This document shows positions 44,801-56,047 of a DNA stretch of 64,000 nucleotides, piece by piece. Below the pieces are notes generated by a model. The model saw only the letters and a program-made list of their open reading frames with translations, was not told the DNA's origin and did not search any database. Each line of letters starts with the position of its first letter. Positions within the stretch are counted from its first letter, which is position 1. The stretch is from Cornus controversa (Eukaryota > Streptophyta > Magnoliopsida > Cornales > Cornaceae), in NCBI GenBank assembly GCA_026545225.1, contig CM048845.1, forward strand, positions 30,197,001 through 30,261,000, given 5' to 3'. The position numbers and the translations under genes were made by a program.

Positions 44801-46397
44801 ACTTTGTGAACCTAAACCATAACCTGAGTTCGGTCTAATTGCATCTAATTGGAAACCAACCCAATTCCTTAAGCCCAGTTCAATGACCCAACTCAAGCAA
44901 TCACAGTGAATCAATTTCAAGCTAAATTGTAGCCCATGTCCAATTCAACTCCAATTCACTATTTCAGCCGATTTCCATTAGACTATCAAATTCCTAAGAC
45001 AATATAAGGTCCAACCAAACAAACATCATACCACATCAACTGTACCATAATTCACAAACTACCAACACCATGGTAGCCACCATATCTCCACAACTGAAAC
45101 TAGCAAATGAAGGCCCAATTATACACAATCCAACCCAAAACACAAGCCATAACATCCTGTTATGCAAAACCCTCAAGTCAACACCAAGGCCAGCATCACC
45201 AAACCATCCAATTGAAGCTCCAAGCTTCGGCATTATTGTCGACCCCAAAGCCGAACCCATGAAATCAGAACCATGGCTGCTACTCCAAGCAACCCCTATG
45301 AAATGCCCAACTGAGACCAACTGAGACCTTTTGACATTCAACCCCCGTGGTTACTTCCTCACGGCCCAACCGTGAAACCATCCCTTCAGCAGCTAGCCTC
45401 TAACCGACCACCAACAGAAATTAATCACAACCCAGCCAATCATCAAACCCGAACAGCCCACGCCACCATGAGCCGCCTCACAGACGACCACCATTGCAAC
45501 CTCACGGATGCACACCTAAACTAGCCAAAGCCCAACAAACTCTCACCGGAATCATTCACTGCCGTCGTGAACCAAGACCATCACCAACAGACCCAGAAAC
45601 CCCTGCCAAGCAAACCCCACAACTCAGCCACCCCTCAACCGAAACCAAACACTATGAACCACCGTGGACCACCTCTGTCACAAGCCCAAACAGCCTCGTA
45701 CCGTCGTCCGAACCCACTGCCGGAAACACTTCCACCGTCGCTGCTAGAGTCGCCGGAACCAACCAAAAACCCATAACCAATGACCACCGAAACCCACCAA
45801 AACGGGCCCGACGCGGTCAAAGCACCAACCGAACCCCCATGGTCGAACCACCCAAAACGGTCGTCCCTTGTCGTGAACCAGCCATGCGCACCATCATCAG
45901 ACCATCATCATCCAGCTCTCAAGCCACCGTCGGCGCCAAAATCGGCTCCTCCTCTTCTCTCATTCAGACTCTCTCTCTCTTTCTCCCGATTTCTCTTTTC
46001 TTTTCTCTTCTTTTCTTTTCTTTTTCCTTTTCTTTTCCCTTCTTTTCTTTTTTTTCTTTTAAATGAGGTCCACTCATTTGTCAACTATCCTCCTCCACTC
46101 AACTATGTACATGTACAAGTGTTTAGAATACAACATGTATATACTCGTACACCATACAATATAATACTCCCCCACATATACATACAATTATGTATATGTA
46201 TCTATATATATATATATATACTTATAATTTAATATAAATATATATATCCACACTATATATATATATATAATTTAATATAAATATATATATATATATATAT
46301 ATCTTTCTGTACCTTTTCGAAATCAATTAATCGAAAAAAAATTTAATCCAGTTCAAAAACCATCCCGGAACTGGTCAAAATTATTCCGGTCCTTACA
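41878..46397 (-). repeat. Very long gypsy-type LTR, 4.5 kb
   Basis: The plus strand starts TGTCACGCCTCG and ends TTCCGGTCCTTACA, so the minus strand starts TGTAAGGACCGG. A second tail start lies at 41981 (TGTCACGCCCC), 103 bp on. No paired LTR or target duplication was found. The GC-rich, CCG/CGG-rich part at 45070-46060 gives long chance frames. A polypyrimidine run lies at 45955-46062, and TA microsatellites at 44480-44600 and 46200-46310. Its palindrome-rich part is at 42170-42410. Confidence 0.65.
42170..42410. repeat. CAGCTGA / CAGTCGACTGA motif cassette in the 4.5-kb LTR
   Basis: About ten copies of TTTCAGTCGGCTGA-like words in both orientations, including the perfect palindrome CAGTCGACTG near 42361. 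The distal end reads AGGTACTTGCAGCGTCTGT, then GATGCAAATGTTCAGCATCTC, which has a clear counterpart in the LTR at 50814-53478. Confidence 0.72.
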
Positions 46398-46604
46398 AGA
46401 CCGAACAATTTGTTCAAGTTTGAATAGATCCCTAATCCCACCTCTCCCTTAAACAAGTCATTTTATCTCATGTCTAACACATTTACCACTATATAAGTTA
46501 CAACAGTTTTCGCTTCAACATCAAGAGCAGTCAACACACAAATGACATATATAAAAATGCTATATAATCATACATACCAACAAACAAATACATGTTATAA
46601 GAAA

Positions 46605-46710
46605 CAAAGGTTGTGTAGTCTAGTGATACTTTTTCACATTCCATAATAGAATGTTGAGGGTTCAAGTCCCCGTAAAAGCAAGTGGGAGTATGTGAGTGTG
46701 TTTCTTGCCA
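46605..46710 (+). mobile_element. SINE-like sequence with Pol III promoter boxes
   Basis: TAGTCTAGTGATACTTTTTCAC resembles the A box and following sequence of the SINE at 34143; GGTTCAAGTCC (46659-46669) is a B box. The match to 34143-34230 runs through both boxes and the sequence after them (AAGTGGGAG). No clean poly(A) tail or target duplication was found. Confidence 0.55.
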
Positions 46711-47339
46711 AAGTAAAAAGATAGATCATATAATATTGTAATCAAAAGTTTAAAATTGCTCATTTTAAATGATGGGTGATAATTAACCCAAAACCACCAA
46801 GTTATAACATTGATCAAAAAACCAGATACATCAAGTTCACATATATAACAAAAGAAAGAAGTAATTTTGAGTAAATCCTTTAATAAAGTATCTCTCTCTA
46901 TATTTATCTCACAATCACAAATTGCTCCAAGTCTCTGTGCTGCAAGAATTTCTAGCGAGCATCGTCAATGGAGATTATGGTTTCTCATGAGTGGTGAGAG
47001 AGTAGAGAGAGATAATCGGGAGATGACAATGACAGGCTTTTGGTCATTTTGTAAATTTAATATTTTTATATAATAAATTAATTAAATAATAATGGGTAAG
47101 CTAGACATTTCACACATTTCTTAAAAGGAAAAGCTAACAGGAAAATCTTCAACTGATTGTTGGGTACGTTTTGTGTATTCCCTTTAAAGCAAATTTGATT
47201 GTATTTGACATTTAGATATAATAAATTTTGTTTTATTCATCTTCATATATACTAATGAATGCATGTATTGATTATATATGGCATAATAACATAAGCTTTC
47301 TATGGGAACAAACACTTTCTTTTTAAATTTCAAACTCTT

Positions 47340-49330
47340 ATCTGAATAAATCGTCCATTCATCCACCACCTCGCCAGTCGTAAGCCAAGTACGAATGGTC
47401 TTTTTCTCCCCATCCTTCTTTTGCTCTTCAATCACTATACTCACAAGAGTTGGTTGTGCGATAAGAGTAAACGGTCCATCATCCTCACTAAAATATAATC
47501 ACATTTCTAAGATATCCTCCATCATCTTCCACTCCCGTATGGCTATGCTTGCCAAGCTACCATATGACTTCCTACTTAATGCATCTGCCACCACATTGGC
47601 CTTTCCCGGATGATATTGTAAGTCGAAGTCATAGTCTTCCATGTATTCCATCCACCTCCATTGCCTCATATTCAAATCCTTGTGAGAAAAGGTATTTGAG
47701 ACTTTTGTGATCGAAAAACACTTCAAACTTTTCTCCATATAAGTAATACCTTCAAACTTTGAGTGCGAAAATTACCACCACCAATTCCAAGTCGTGTGTT
47801 GGGTAATTTTGTTCATGTGTTTTCAATTACCTTGAACCATACACCATTACTCTCTTAGTTTGCATCAACGCACAGTCCAAACCAATTCGTGAGACGTCAC
47901 AATAGATCGTGTACCCCAACTCACGTTCTGGAATAATCATTCCACACAAATTTCACTCCTTTTTAGGTAAGCTTGATCATTGGTGCCGCTAACCTTGAAA
48001 AGTCTTTCACAAACCTCTGATAATATTCAACTAATCCCAAAAAGCTTCGTATTTCAAATACGCTCTTAGGTCTTTCCTAACTCATCACCGCCTCTATCTT
48101 GGATGGACCTATGAAAACCCCTCCTTCAGACACAACATGCCCAAGGAACTTCACCTTCGCTAGCCAAAACTCACGCTTCTCGTATTTGGCATACAATTGG
48201 TTCTCTCTTAAAAGTTGTAATACTATCCTCAAGTGTCCCTCGTGCTCCTCTTTCGAGGACGAGTACACTAGGATGTCATCAACGAACACAATTACTAACT
48301 TATCCAAACACACATTGAACACTCTGTTCATCAAATCCATGAATGCTGCCAGAGTATTTGTCAAACCAAATGGCATCACCAAAAACTCATAGTGTCCGTA
48401 TCATGTGCGAAAGGTAGTTTTCTAAATGTCTGCCTCTCTAACCCCCAACTAGTAATATTCGGATCTCAAGTCTATCTTTGAGAAACATTTGGAACCATTT
48501 AATTGATCGAACAAGTTATCTATCATTGGCAAATGATACTTATTCTTGATCGTTGCCCGATTCAACTTCCGATAGTTAATGTAAAGTCGCAAAGACCCGT
48601 CCTTCTTCTCAGCAAAGAGAATCGAAGCTCCCCAATGCGAAGTACTAGGATATACAATCCCTTGTCTAGTAGCTCTTGTAATTGGTCTTTTAATTCAATT
48701 CAGCCGGTGCCATAAAAATGGGCGGTATCTGGAGCAAGTTCTATCACAAACTCCACTTCTCATTTCAGAGGCAACTCCATCAAGTCCCCCAGAAATACAT
48801 CAAAAAACTCACATACAACATGAGGAAACTCCCCATGTGTTCCATCCTCACCATCAACTAGCAAGCTTGCTAAGAAATACCCAAGTCCTTTCCGATCACT
48901 AGGAGTATGCAAAGACGATAAGTAGAAGTCATCTTAGTCTCCCACAAAACAAATACTAACACCCTTCGATGTACACAAGGTCACTCTCCCCCGATAATAA
49001 TATATATTGGCTTTGAAGGTAGATAGCCAATCCATACTCAATATCACATCAAACTTAGACATGTCAAGGAGGATGAAGTCAAACACTAATAGATGTCCCA
49101 AAATCTCGATCTCGCAAGGCTAACAAACATTACCCAAAGTCACCCTACCACCAACTAACGTATCAATGGATAAAATTGAGTCCAAAGATGACACCTCCAA
49201 CCCCAAAGCACAAGAAAATGCAAATAAAATGATGAATGTGATGCACCTGAGTCCACTAAAACCTTATCCCACAAGCTAGATACAAGAAATATACCTCGAA
49301 CAACTGACAGTCCTGCCAAGGTCTCTACTG
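47340..49330 (-). pseudogene. Gypsy protease, reverse transcriptase and RNase H remnant
   Basis: On the minus strand, RT is seen at 48382-48077 with VMPFGLTN, the active-site motif FVDDILVYS and [11 protein letters not shown]. RNase H ends at 47738-47499 with [33 protein letters not shown]. Upstream, 48720-48400 holds the finger and palm scraps (DKFVI-type sequence) and 49330-48900 weak protease sequence, all interrupted by stops and frameshifts. RT motifs themselves are preserved, but no frame spans the domain. Confidence 0.9.
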
Positions 49331-49389
49331 GAACAAGAGTGAAGGCATGACCTTATGCTCTCTGGCCCTATTATCCTATACCCTGATAT

Positions 49390-50526
49390 CCTGACTGCTG
49401 ACTAGGAGCGTTAGACGCGACTCCTCTATTCAGTGCCTACGAACTCTGAACAAATGGCACTATCTGTGGTGGTGGCAATGCCCTAAAGCCCGACTGTGGA
49501 GTAGTAGGCTACGTAGGATGCTGCTGTGAACCAACCCCACTCTGAGTACCCTTCTTCTGAGGATAATTCCAACTGATGTGCCCCATCTGCTGACAATGGT
49601 AACACTTCTTGTTTGCCAATGTAGTAGTCTGCCCTTTAGCCTATAGTGTTCGGACTTCTAATAGTTAAAGCACACCACTCTAGATCGTAAAGATCTAGTG
49701 GGTATAGTCATAGATGGTGTCAATTGGGCTTGTTGTTGCCCTTGTGAAAATGACCCACCATCTCTTTGCTTCTTCCTAGCACGATTACCGGAAGGGACCC
49801 CGTGCTCCTCAATTAGTTCTTTGCCTCCCTTATCCTCTGATTATCATTATCGCGCTCCTTAACTATCAATGCTCTTTCCACTACCACAACGTAGCTCATC
49901 AAACCCAAGACTGCCACTTAATCCCGTATGAATCTTCAGAGACCTCTCATGAACTGCTTGATCTTAAGCTCTTCAATTGGGATCATCTCTCGTGCAAAAT
50001 GAGCTAAAGATGTGAAATTGGTCTTGTATTCCATTACTGCCATCGAACCTTGAACCAACTCATAAAATTTCTGCCTCAGATTGTCCTTTACCATCACCGA
50101 AATGTACTTCTCAAAGAAAAGCACTTGAAACATATCCCAATCCATCATCTCAATGTCATGGTAGTTTCCTATAAACTTCCACCAATTGCTGGCCTCGCCC
50201 TTAAGGTAATGGGCGGCCACTTTCACCTTTAGGTCCTCCTCTATCTCAAGTACAGTAAGAAGTGTCATAATTTTGTCCAACCAATTTTCTGCCACCATAG
50301 GATCGGATCCTCCTGAGTATGTTGGTGGACTGTGCTTCTTGACATGTCCTAATGCCGTTACCATTCGACTAGGAGGCGCTGCTCTTGGCGGAGCTTATGT
50401 TGCTTGTGTTTTCTCTTGCATCTCCCTAGCTATTTGTTGTATAGTCGCAACCATGTCGTGCATAAATTGTTCTCCATCTATAGGAGCTGTTGTCCGTACT
50501 TCTCCACAAGCTCTACGGGGTGGCAT
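49390..50526 (-). pseudogene. Gypsy gag remnant
   Basis: The minus-strand ATG at 50526 starts MPPRRA, a usual gypsy gag start. The capsid-like piece at 50364-49936 reads HSPPTYSGGSDPMVAENWL and LKGEASNWWKF. The zinc knuckle near 49600 reads CYHCQQMGHISWNY: the last cysteine of the CCHC set is replaced by tyrosine. Several shifts occur between the pieces. Gag would package RNA in the particle. Confidence 0.88.
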
Positions 50527-50798
50527 CTTTCTATATAGATGAAAAAATGACACTTTAAAATCCAAAGCACAAGTATCATTGTCCAATTCTATTTATGCAC
50601 ACTCACAACATGCTAAGTTACTTCATAAATAGCATGTTATATGAACAAGTAAGCATATAAGTATTTCCATGTAATATGTACTTATCCCTCAATCTATAAT
50701 TATATCCTCAAGTTCAAAATTTTGGAATTCATTAAATCTTTTCAAGTCAAAACGTGGTTCGACCTTTTCCCATCGTCCCTAGGTATTCAAACCCGGTA

Positions 50799-50813
50799 GC
50801 TCTAATATCAAGT
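50799..50813 (-). promoter_or_regulatory. Degenerate primer-binding site of the gypsy element
   Basis: The minus strand reads ACTTGATATTAGAGC directly after the LTR, two changes from the initiator-Met complement TGGTATCAGAGC. A better copy of the site (TTGGTATCAGAG on the minus strand, near 50904-50916) lies one tail module further into the LTR. Confidence 0.75.
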
Positions 50814-53478
50814 TGTCACGCCCTGATTTTCATCTTTCAAAAACCAAAAGTGATTAAGCTACTCATCCATTCTCCTAATCATAATTACTCTTGATATCAT
50901 ACTCTGATACCAAGTTGTCACACCCCGATTTTTGACACCCAATTAAGAGCAAGGGAAATAAGGGTGAACCGTGCTTATCAACCATCAATCATACAAATTG
51001 TGGAAGCTATCTATACATTCAAAATTATACATTGGTCTATACATCGTATACATACTCATTCTTGATCCAACTTGTCAATATGTAGTTCAGTCGAGTTTTG
51101 GTTGGTTGAAACCCCCTTTCGGTTAGCTAAACATTGGGCTCAACTAAACTTCAGGTTCCCAGATCTGTTGGTCGGTTGGAGGGTAATTATGATCAATCGA
51201 AAGGGAGCTTTCGGCCAGCTGAAACCCTCATTCAGTCGTTCGAAACAGGTACCTCATTTGCAAATGTTCGAGATCTCACACTTTCGGGTGACTGCTGCAA
51301 AGCCTAAGCGACTGAAAGTTCAAAAATGCCTCAAACCTAATTTTCATAAGTCTATATGCAATCTCTATTATCATACACTCATTTGCAATCTTAAATATGA
51401 TCAAAAACTACACAAATCCATACATTTGAGGCTCATAGGTGCAAAGTCCATAATTTTCACAATTTCACTCCAAACCTACATTATCCTTGAAACCATAACA
51501 TCCACAAATGATCTATAATGTACATAGCATGATAAAAGAATACAATCTAGTCTCCAACATTCATTCTCACAATTTCATACATAAGGAAGCTTAAAAACCC
51601 ATCATACATTTGATTCCCACAAGGTCATATATAATGGAATTCATAATACATGGAAGGTTGAGAAAATACATAATCCTCATTTCAAATATCAATCCTACAT
51701 TTCCATACATAAAAAGACTAAAAGGGTCCATTATGCATACATATCCCAAAAGTCATTCATCTATGAGTTCATTGTACATATATCTCTCAAAAGTTCAACA
51801 TGAGTCAAGTGTAGCAATTACATTTGAAATTCGTAAACTTGAGGTGAACCAAATGTAAATGCAACACTTTTAGTTATAGTCGACATTCTACAAGCCGACA
51901 TGGACTCAATATACACATATCCAAAAAGGAATTTAAAAAAAGCCCAAAAATCCACTCTAGAGCTCTATGCCTCGTCCTCCATGGGAGCTTTATCTAAAAA
52001 GAGTTTGGGGAAAGGGAGTGAGCATACGATTATGCCCAATAGGAATGATCCGCCCGACTCTACCTAACTCAGGCAACCATGCATGAATGCATATGAAGTC
52101 TCTACATGACTATATGACAAGTATTCATGCTTTTCACACTTAAAACATACAAGTTTTAGAAATCATACGTGATGCTTCACATTTTAATACATGACAATTT
52201 ATATGAGGTCATAACTCACAAGTAAACTCACACCACGTATAATCGAAAATCAATTCAACTGAAGGCTTCTGCTTGTCACAATTCCATAATAAGATCGAAA
52301 CCACAAACTCTGTTTATGCTCTACGAGTTGCTAACCCGACAGAAGCAACATCCGCTTGGCCAAGTTTTGGGTTTTGCACCCTAGGGCTCCAACCCCTTCT
52401 TAATTCTCACACATGCCCCAAAAACTGCATTTTTCACATAATGTACACTTATCATATAAATGCACAAAATTCACAATTTTCACAATTCTCACCAAATGCA
52501 TAACCTATGTCAAGTTTGTGCACACACTTTCACCTCAAGCTTGTCATAATGAAAATCACTCATTTCATAGAAATCACACCCAATACATTTTCAAGAAAAT
52601 ATTCTTCATGCATAAATTCAACATTTGAAATCAAATTTCACAAAACTCCTCAAATGAACCCAAAGTAGCAATATTGCATTCATTGACATCAACTACACAT
52701 ATACAATACATAAATTTCAACCAAAACATGATAGACATTTCATATATATGCAATAAGTTCATGTTTCCACAAAATTCTCAAAATAACGTTTCATGTCACA
52801 AGTATGTGACCTATAGAATCTAAATAGGGAAGAGATTCACACCCCTAGCTCAAACCTCAAGCTTGGAAGCCAAGTTCCAAAAATTCCAGCCTTTTCTACC
52901 TTGCCAAACATAGACTTTGTTCGGTCCAAAGTGTAGCCCGCGCCGAGATGAGCAATCCACTTGCCTTCAGCATTTCCCGATTCCTAGCTTAACACATCCA
53001 AAATGTAGAGAGAATGGAAAGAGATGAAGTGGGAGAGTTAGATAGAGAGAGAGAGAGCGCTGTAAAAATGAAATATCTTAGCCCCTTCCAGATATTTATG
53101 TCTCCTTGGGGTGCAAAATGACCGAAATGTCCCAAAGCCACTTAACGTACCCTTCTGACCTCCGATTTTAATTTCGAAAGCGGTTATGACTCCGAAATCG
53201 CTTCCTTAACTCTCTAAATATTTCGTTTGGTTTATAACCAAAAATTATATTTTTCCAAAAAAAATTTGAATTCTCAAGCCCATCAAACCACGTCCTAGGG
53301 CCTCGTTGACCCAAAAAGTCAAACTTCTCCAAATATTTTCAAAACTTTTCAAAACCTTAAAACAACTCACAAAACATGTTTCTCATCATTAAAACGTGCT
53401 AAACATCATTTAAAATGCAATTAGGGCAAAAATGATTCTTAAAATGGATACCAGTCAAAATTGGACCCAGTCTCTACA
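50814..53478 (-). repeat. 5' LTR of the large gypsy element, 2.7 kb
   Basis: The plus strand starts TGTCACGCCCTG and ends GACCCAGTCTCTACA. A second tail start lies at 50917 (TGTCACACCCCG), about 103 bp on, with a primer-site complement between. The inner 1.6 kb match the 3' LTR; the part at about 51086-51330 does not, and instead resembles 42170-42410. It is 238 bp longer than the 3' LTR. Confidence 0.82.
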
Positions 53479-53791
53479 TATCATTTGTGTATCTATCCAT
53501 TGAGGGATATTCTCTACTGTACCAAAACTCTTATTCAACTTATTCGAGAGGAAGACCAAGTGATGCACTTGGCAAAGAAGCCCAACTCGTGAGCTTAGCA
53601 AAGAAGTCTTGGTGAGGTTTTCATTGAGCAAGGAAGTCCAAGTTATAAGCTTAGCAATTGTAAAGGTTTGCTTTCCACCTTTAAGGGAAGCTTGATAGTG
53701 GAAATCTCAAGATGTGCTCTTAAGTCATGGACGTAGGCAAGAGGGGTCGAACCATGTAAAAATTATGGTGTCATTTGTGTTACCCAAGAAT
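53479..53791 (+). repeat. Copia LTR fragment, plus strand
   Basis: GGACGTAGGCAAGAGGGGTC and CCATGTAAAAATTATGGTGTC near 53726-53774 are typical of a copia LTR's U5 part in plus orientation. TTGTAAAGGTTTGCTTTCCACC at about 53666 matches the minus strand of the next LTR (near 54044-54065), so the fragment is a relative of that LTR in opposite orientation. It is cut on the left by the gypsy LTR and on the right by the Sirevirus-like LTR. Confidence 0.65.
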
Positions 53792-55233
53792 TGACCCTAG
53801 AGGGGGGTGAATAGGGGTCAAGGGCAAACTATGATGTTTTCTCCACAAATTTAAATTGCAATAAGCAAATAAAATTATGCAAATAATAGATCAAGACAAT
53901 AAATAAATTGCACAATGATAAGGAGCTAGAGATAGAGAAAATCAAACGCAAGTGACTCAAGATGTAGCGTGGTTCGGAATCTCCTACTCCACGACTCAAG
54001 ATCCCTCTTGAGATTTCTCAAATCCACTACAACTTCTCCTTTCGGGTGGAAAGCAAACCTTTACAATGAAGCTAACAAGCTCCTCCTTTCTCTTGCTAAG
54101 TGAAGTCCTCCACTTAGTCTTCTAGGGTTCAACCAACCCTTTACAATGAATGATAAGAGAATTTGAAGTACAAATGTTGTATCTCTCAAAGATAAAATTC
54201 TCAAATAAAAGCTCACAACTATAGCTGTATCTGATTCTCAAGTTTGAAGCTCAAGACTTAATTGAATGGGAGTGAGAAGAGTGAATCATATATTGAATGC
54301 TTGTATCTCTGGTAGTTATATATTTAAATGCAGAACAAGAGATATATATATAGTCACTCTCACGAAAATAGCTGTTGGAAGGTGGGTGAAGACATTAAAT
54401 GCACCAACTAGCCGTTTAATTTTGAATCTGGGAAAAAGCAGTCGACTTTATTTGAGCCTTCAAAGAGTCAGATTCACGCTGCCTAAAAGAGTCGACTTTC
54501 ACTAATGCATAAGGCGACTATTTTATCAAATCTCATAAACTAAAATAGAAAGAAAGTCTTCTATATGTTTTGAGATAGTCTTCTATCTTAGTGCTCTAGA
54601 AATGACATTTTCATAAAAGCACAAACTAAAATAGAAAGATAGTCTTCTATATGATTTGAGATAGTCTTCTATCTTACTACTCCAGAAAAGCCATTTTCAC
54701 AAAAAGTTCATAAACTAAAATAGAAAGATAGTCTTCTATATGATTTGATATAATCTTCTATCTTGCTACTCTAGAAATATCATTTTTGCACTGCTTAAAA
54801 GAGTCGACTTTATAATTCTACTAAGTCGACTGATTTTGGAATTCATTTGAAAGGCAACTTAGTCAAGGCATTCATGAGCTCAAAAATTAATCTCAAAAGC
54901 TAAGAGCCACTCATGAAAATTTAGAAATATGATGCATGTGATTTAAGATTCAATTTTAGACACTGAGCTTCAAACAGGTAAATCAAATTTAGCTTTACAA
55001 AAATACCTAAGCTCTCACCATATCCTATATACCCCAATGCTTCTTTGTTTTGCATAATTCTTCAAGCTTGAGGTGCAAATTCCTTCTTCATTGACATTCA
55101 CATGAGATGAAAGCTCCTTTGAATATATATGATCATTCTAGTCAATCACTCAAAAAGATGTTAGTAATTAACACCATTAATGGTTTGTATCATCAAAATT
55201 ACGAGATTACCCTTAGGTTAAATCTTTGGGTCA
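53792..55233 (-). repeat. 3' LTR of the Sirevirus-like copia element, 1442 bp
   Basis: The plus strand starts TGACCC and ends GGGTCA, perfect 6-bp inverted termini. On the minus strand a polypurine tract (AAAAAGGGGGAGATTG) directly precedes it. It contains four GTCGAC palindromes (54441, 54491, 54803, 54825) and an 86-89 bp tandem repeat. The paired 5' LTR lies beyond 64000. Confidence 0.9.
54536..54790. repeat. 86-89 bp tandem repeat, three units, in the LTR
   Basis: CTAAAATAGAAAG starts units at 54540, 54626 and 54715; each has GTCTTCTATATG followed by AGTCTTCTATCTT-type words and a CTCnAGAAA end. Confidence 0.85.
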
Positions 55234-56047
55234 ACAATCTCCCCCTTTTTGATGATGACAAAACATTGATGTATTCAAATAAAATATAGAGTGCATTATA
55301 AAATGCTCCCCCTATCGATATGCACAAGATGAACAATATGATCAATAAATTGATAAACATAACATCTTTCCATATGATCATGCTTCAAAAAATTGACTTA
55401 AATAAAATGAATGAGCATAATGAGTCTCCCCCTATCAATATCCTTTCATACCACACTTATAAGAAGATTTAGCATGCTTAAAATATCACATGGAAGCAAA
55501 TTTTAGGCATAAACATTTAGAGACATTCACCACATCCAATAAGCCAATATCAAAATCCCATCATCCTTAACACAATGAAACAATATTTTATAAATGAGTT
55601 CTCATAGTATTCATAATGCATTATATGCATTAATCATTATACATTCATCATTGAATTCATTGGATAACAATAACAAACATATAAGCAGGATACTTTGGAG
55701 GAAAAGACAATTTTTGAAGAAGCATGCATATAGACATCATTCATTAAAAAAGCTTAAAGTAAAGTGAGCAGTCATATAATTTGTCCATAAAGCATATGCA
55801 TAACATAATGAGACAAAGGACATATCAAACATCACATCAAAAATTTATCCCCCTTTGTCGTCATCAAAAAGGAGTAACTTATCTGCTAAGGAGCTGGTGG
55901 TGGTGGAGAAATGCCAAAATGCCTTTTGATTTCCTCAAGTGCATTCAGCTGAGCTTGATAGGCATTGAAATCGATGCTCATCTTTTCAAATCCTTCATGT
56001 ATTTCCTTTTCAAGGTGAGTAACTTGTCCCTCAATCCTGTCAACCCT
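55234..56047 (-). other. Multiple polypurine tracts before the 3' LTR
   Basis: Plus-strand CT-rich words TCTCCCCCTTTTT (55238), GCTCCCCCTATC (55305), GTCTCCCCCTATC (55424) and TCCCCCTTTGTC (55848) are G-rich polypurine tracts on the element's coding strand. Only the first touches the LTR. Repeated tracts of this type are a known feature of Sireviruses. No ORF lies here. Confidence 0.82.

Larger units (their letters stand above)
41873..47303. other. 5.4-kb insertion in gypsy pol, bounded by 11-bp direct repeats
   Basis: The gypsy frame stops at a Val-Pro residue pair after KKKVFV (near 47306) and resumes at 41872. GGGAACAAACA occurs at both edges (41862-41872 and 47304-47314), a perfect 11-bp direct repeat. 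The inserted block holds an LTR (41878-46397) and about 0.9 kb more (46398-47303) with a SINE-like sequence. Eleven bases is too long for an LTR target duplication, so the block is a composite. Confidence 0.75.
38105..53478 (-). mobile_element. Ty3/gypsy chromovirus-like element split by a 5.4-kb insertion
   Basis: On the minus strand the order is 5' LTR (50814-53478), primer site, gag, protease, RT, RNase H, insertion (41873-47303), integrase, C-terminal domain, polypurine tract, 3' LTR (38105-40531). RT before integrase is the gypsy order. The expected 5-bp target duplication is not seen: TACAA on the left, TATCA on the right. Together with the unlike palindrome parts of the two LTRs, this suggests that they did not arise in one insertion. 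All coding parts are broken. Confidence 0.82.

Noticed and set aside
45494-46066. Open plus-strand frame of 190 codons, Pro/Thr/Ser-rich
   Set aside because: It lies in the GC-rich part of a gypsy-type LTR, overlaps other open frames in different phases, ends in a polypyrimidine run and shows no domain. Composition alone keeps it open.
46605-46710. tRNA gene suggested by GGTTCAAGTCC
   Set aside because: The A and B boxes are present but no cloverleaf can be formed with proper acceptor arms, and a related SINE with poly(A) and target duplication exists at 34143.
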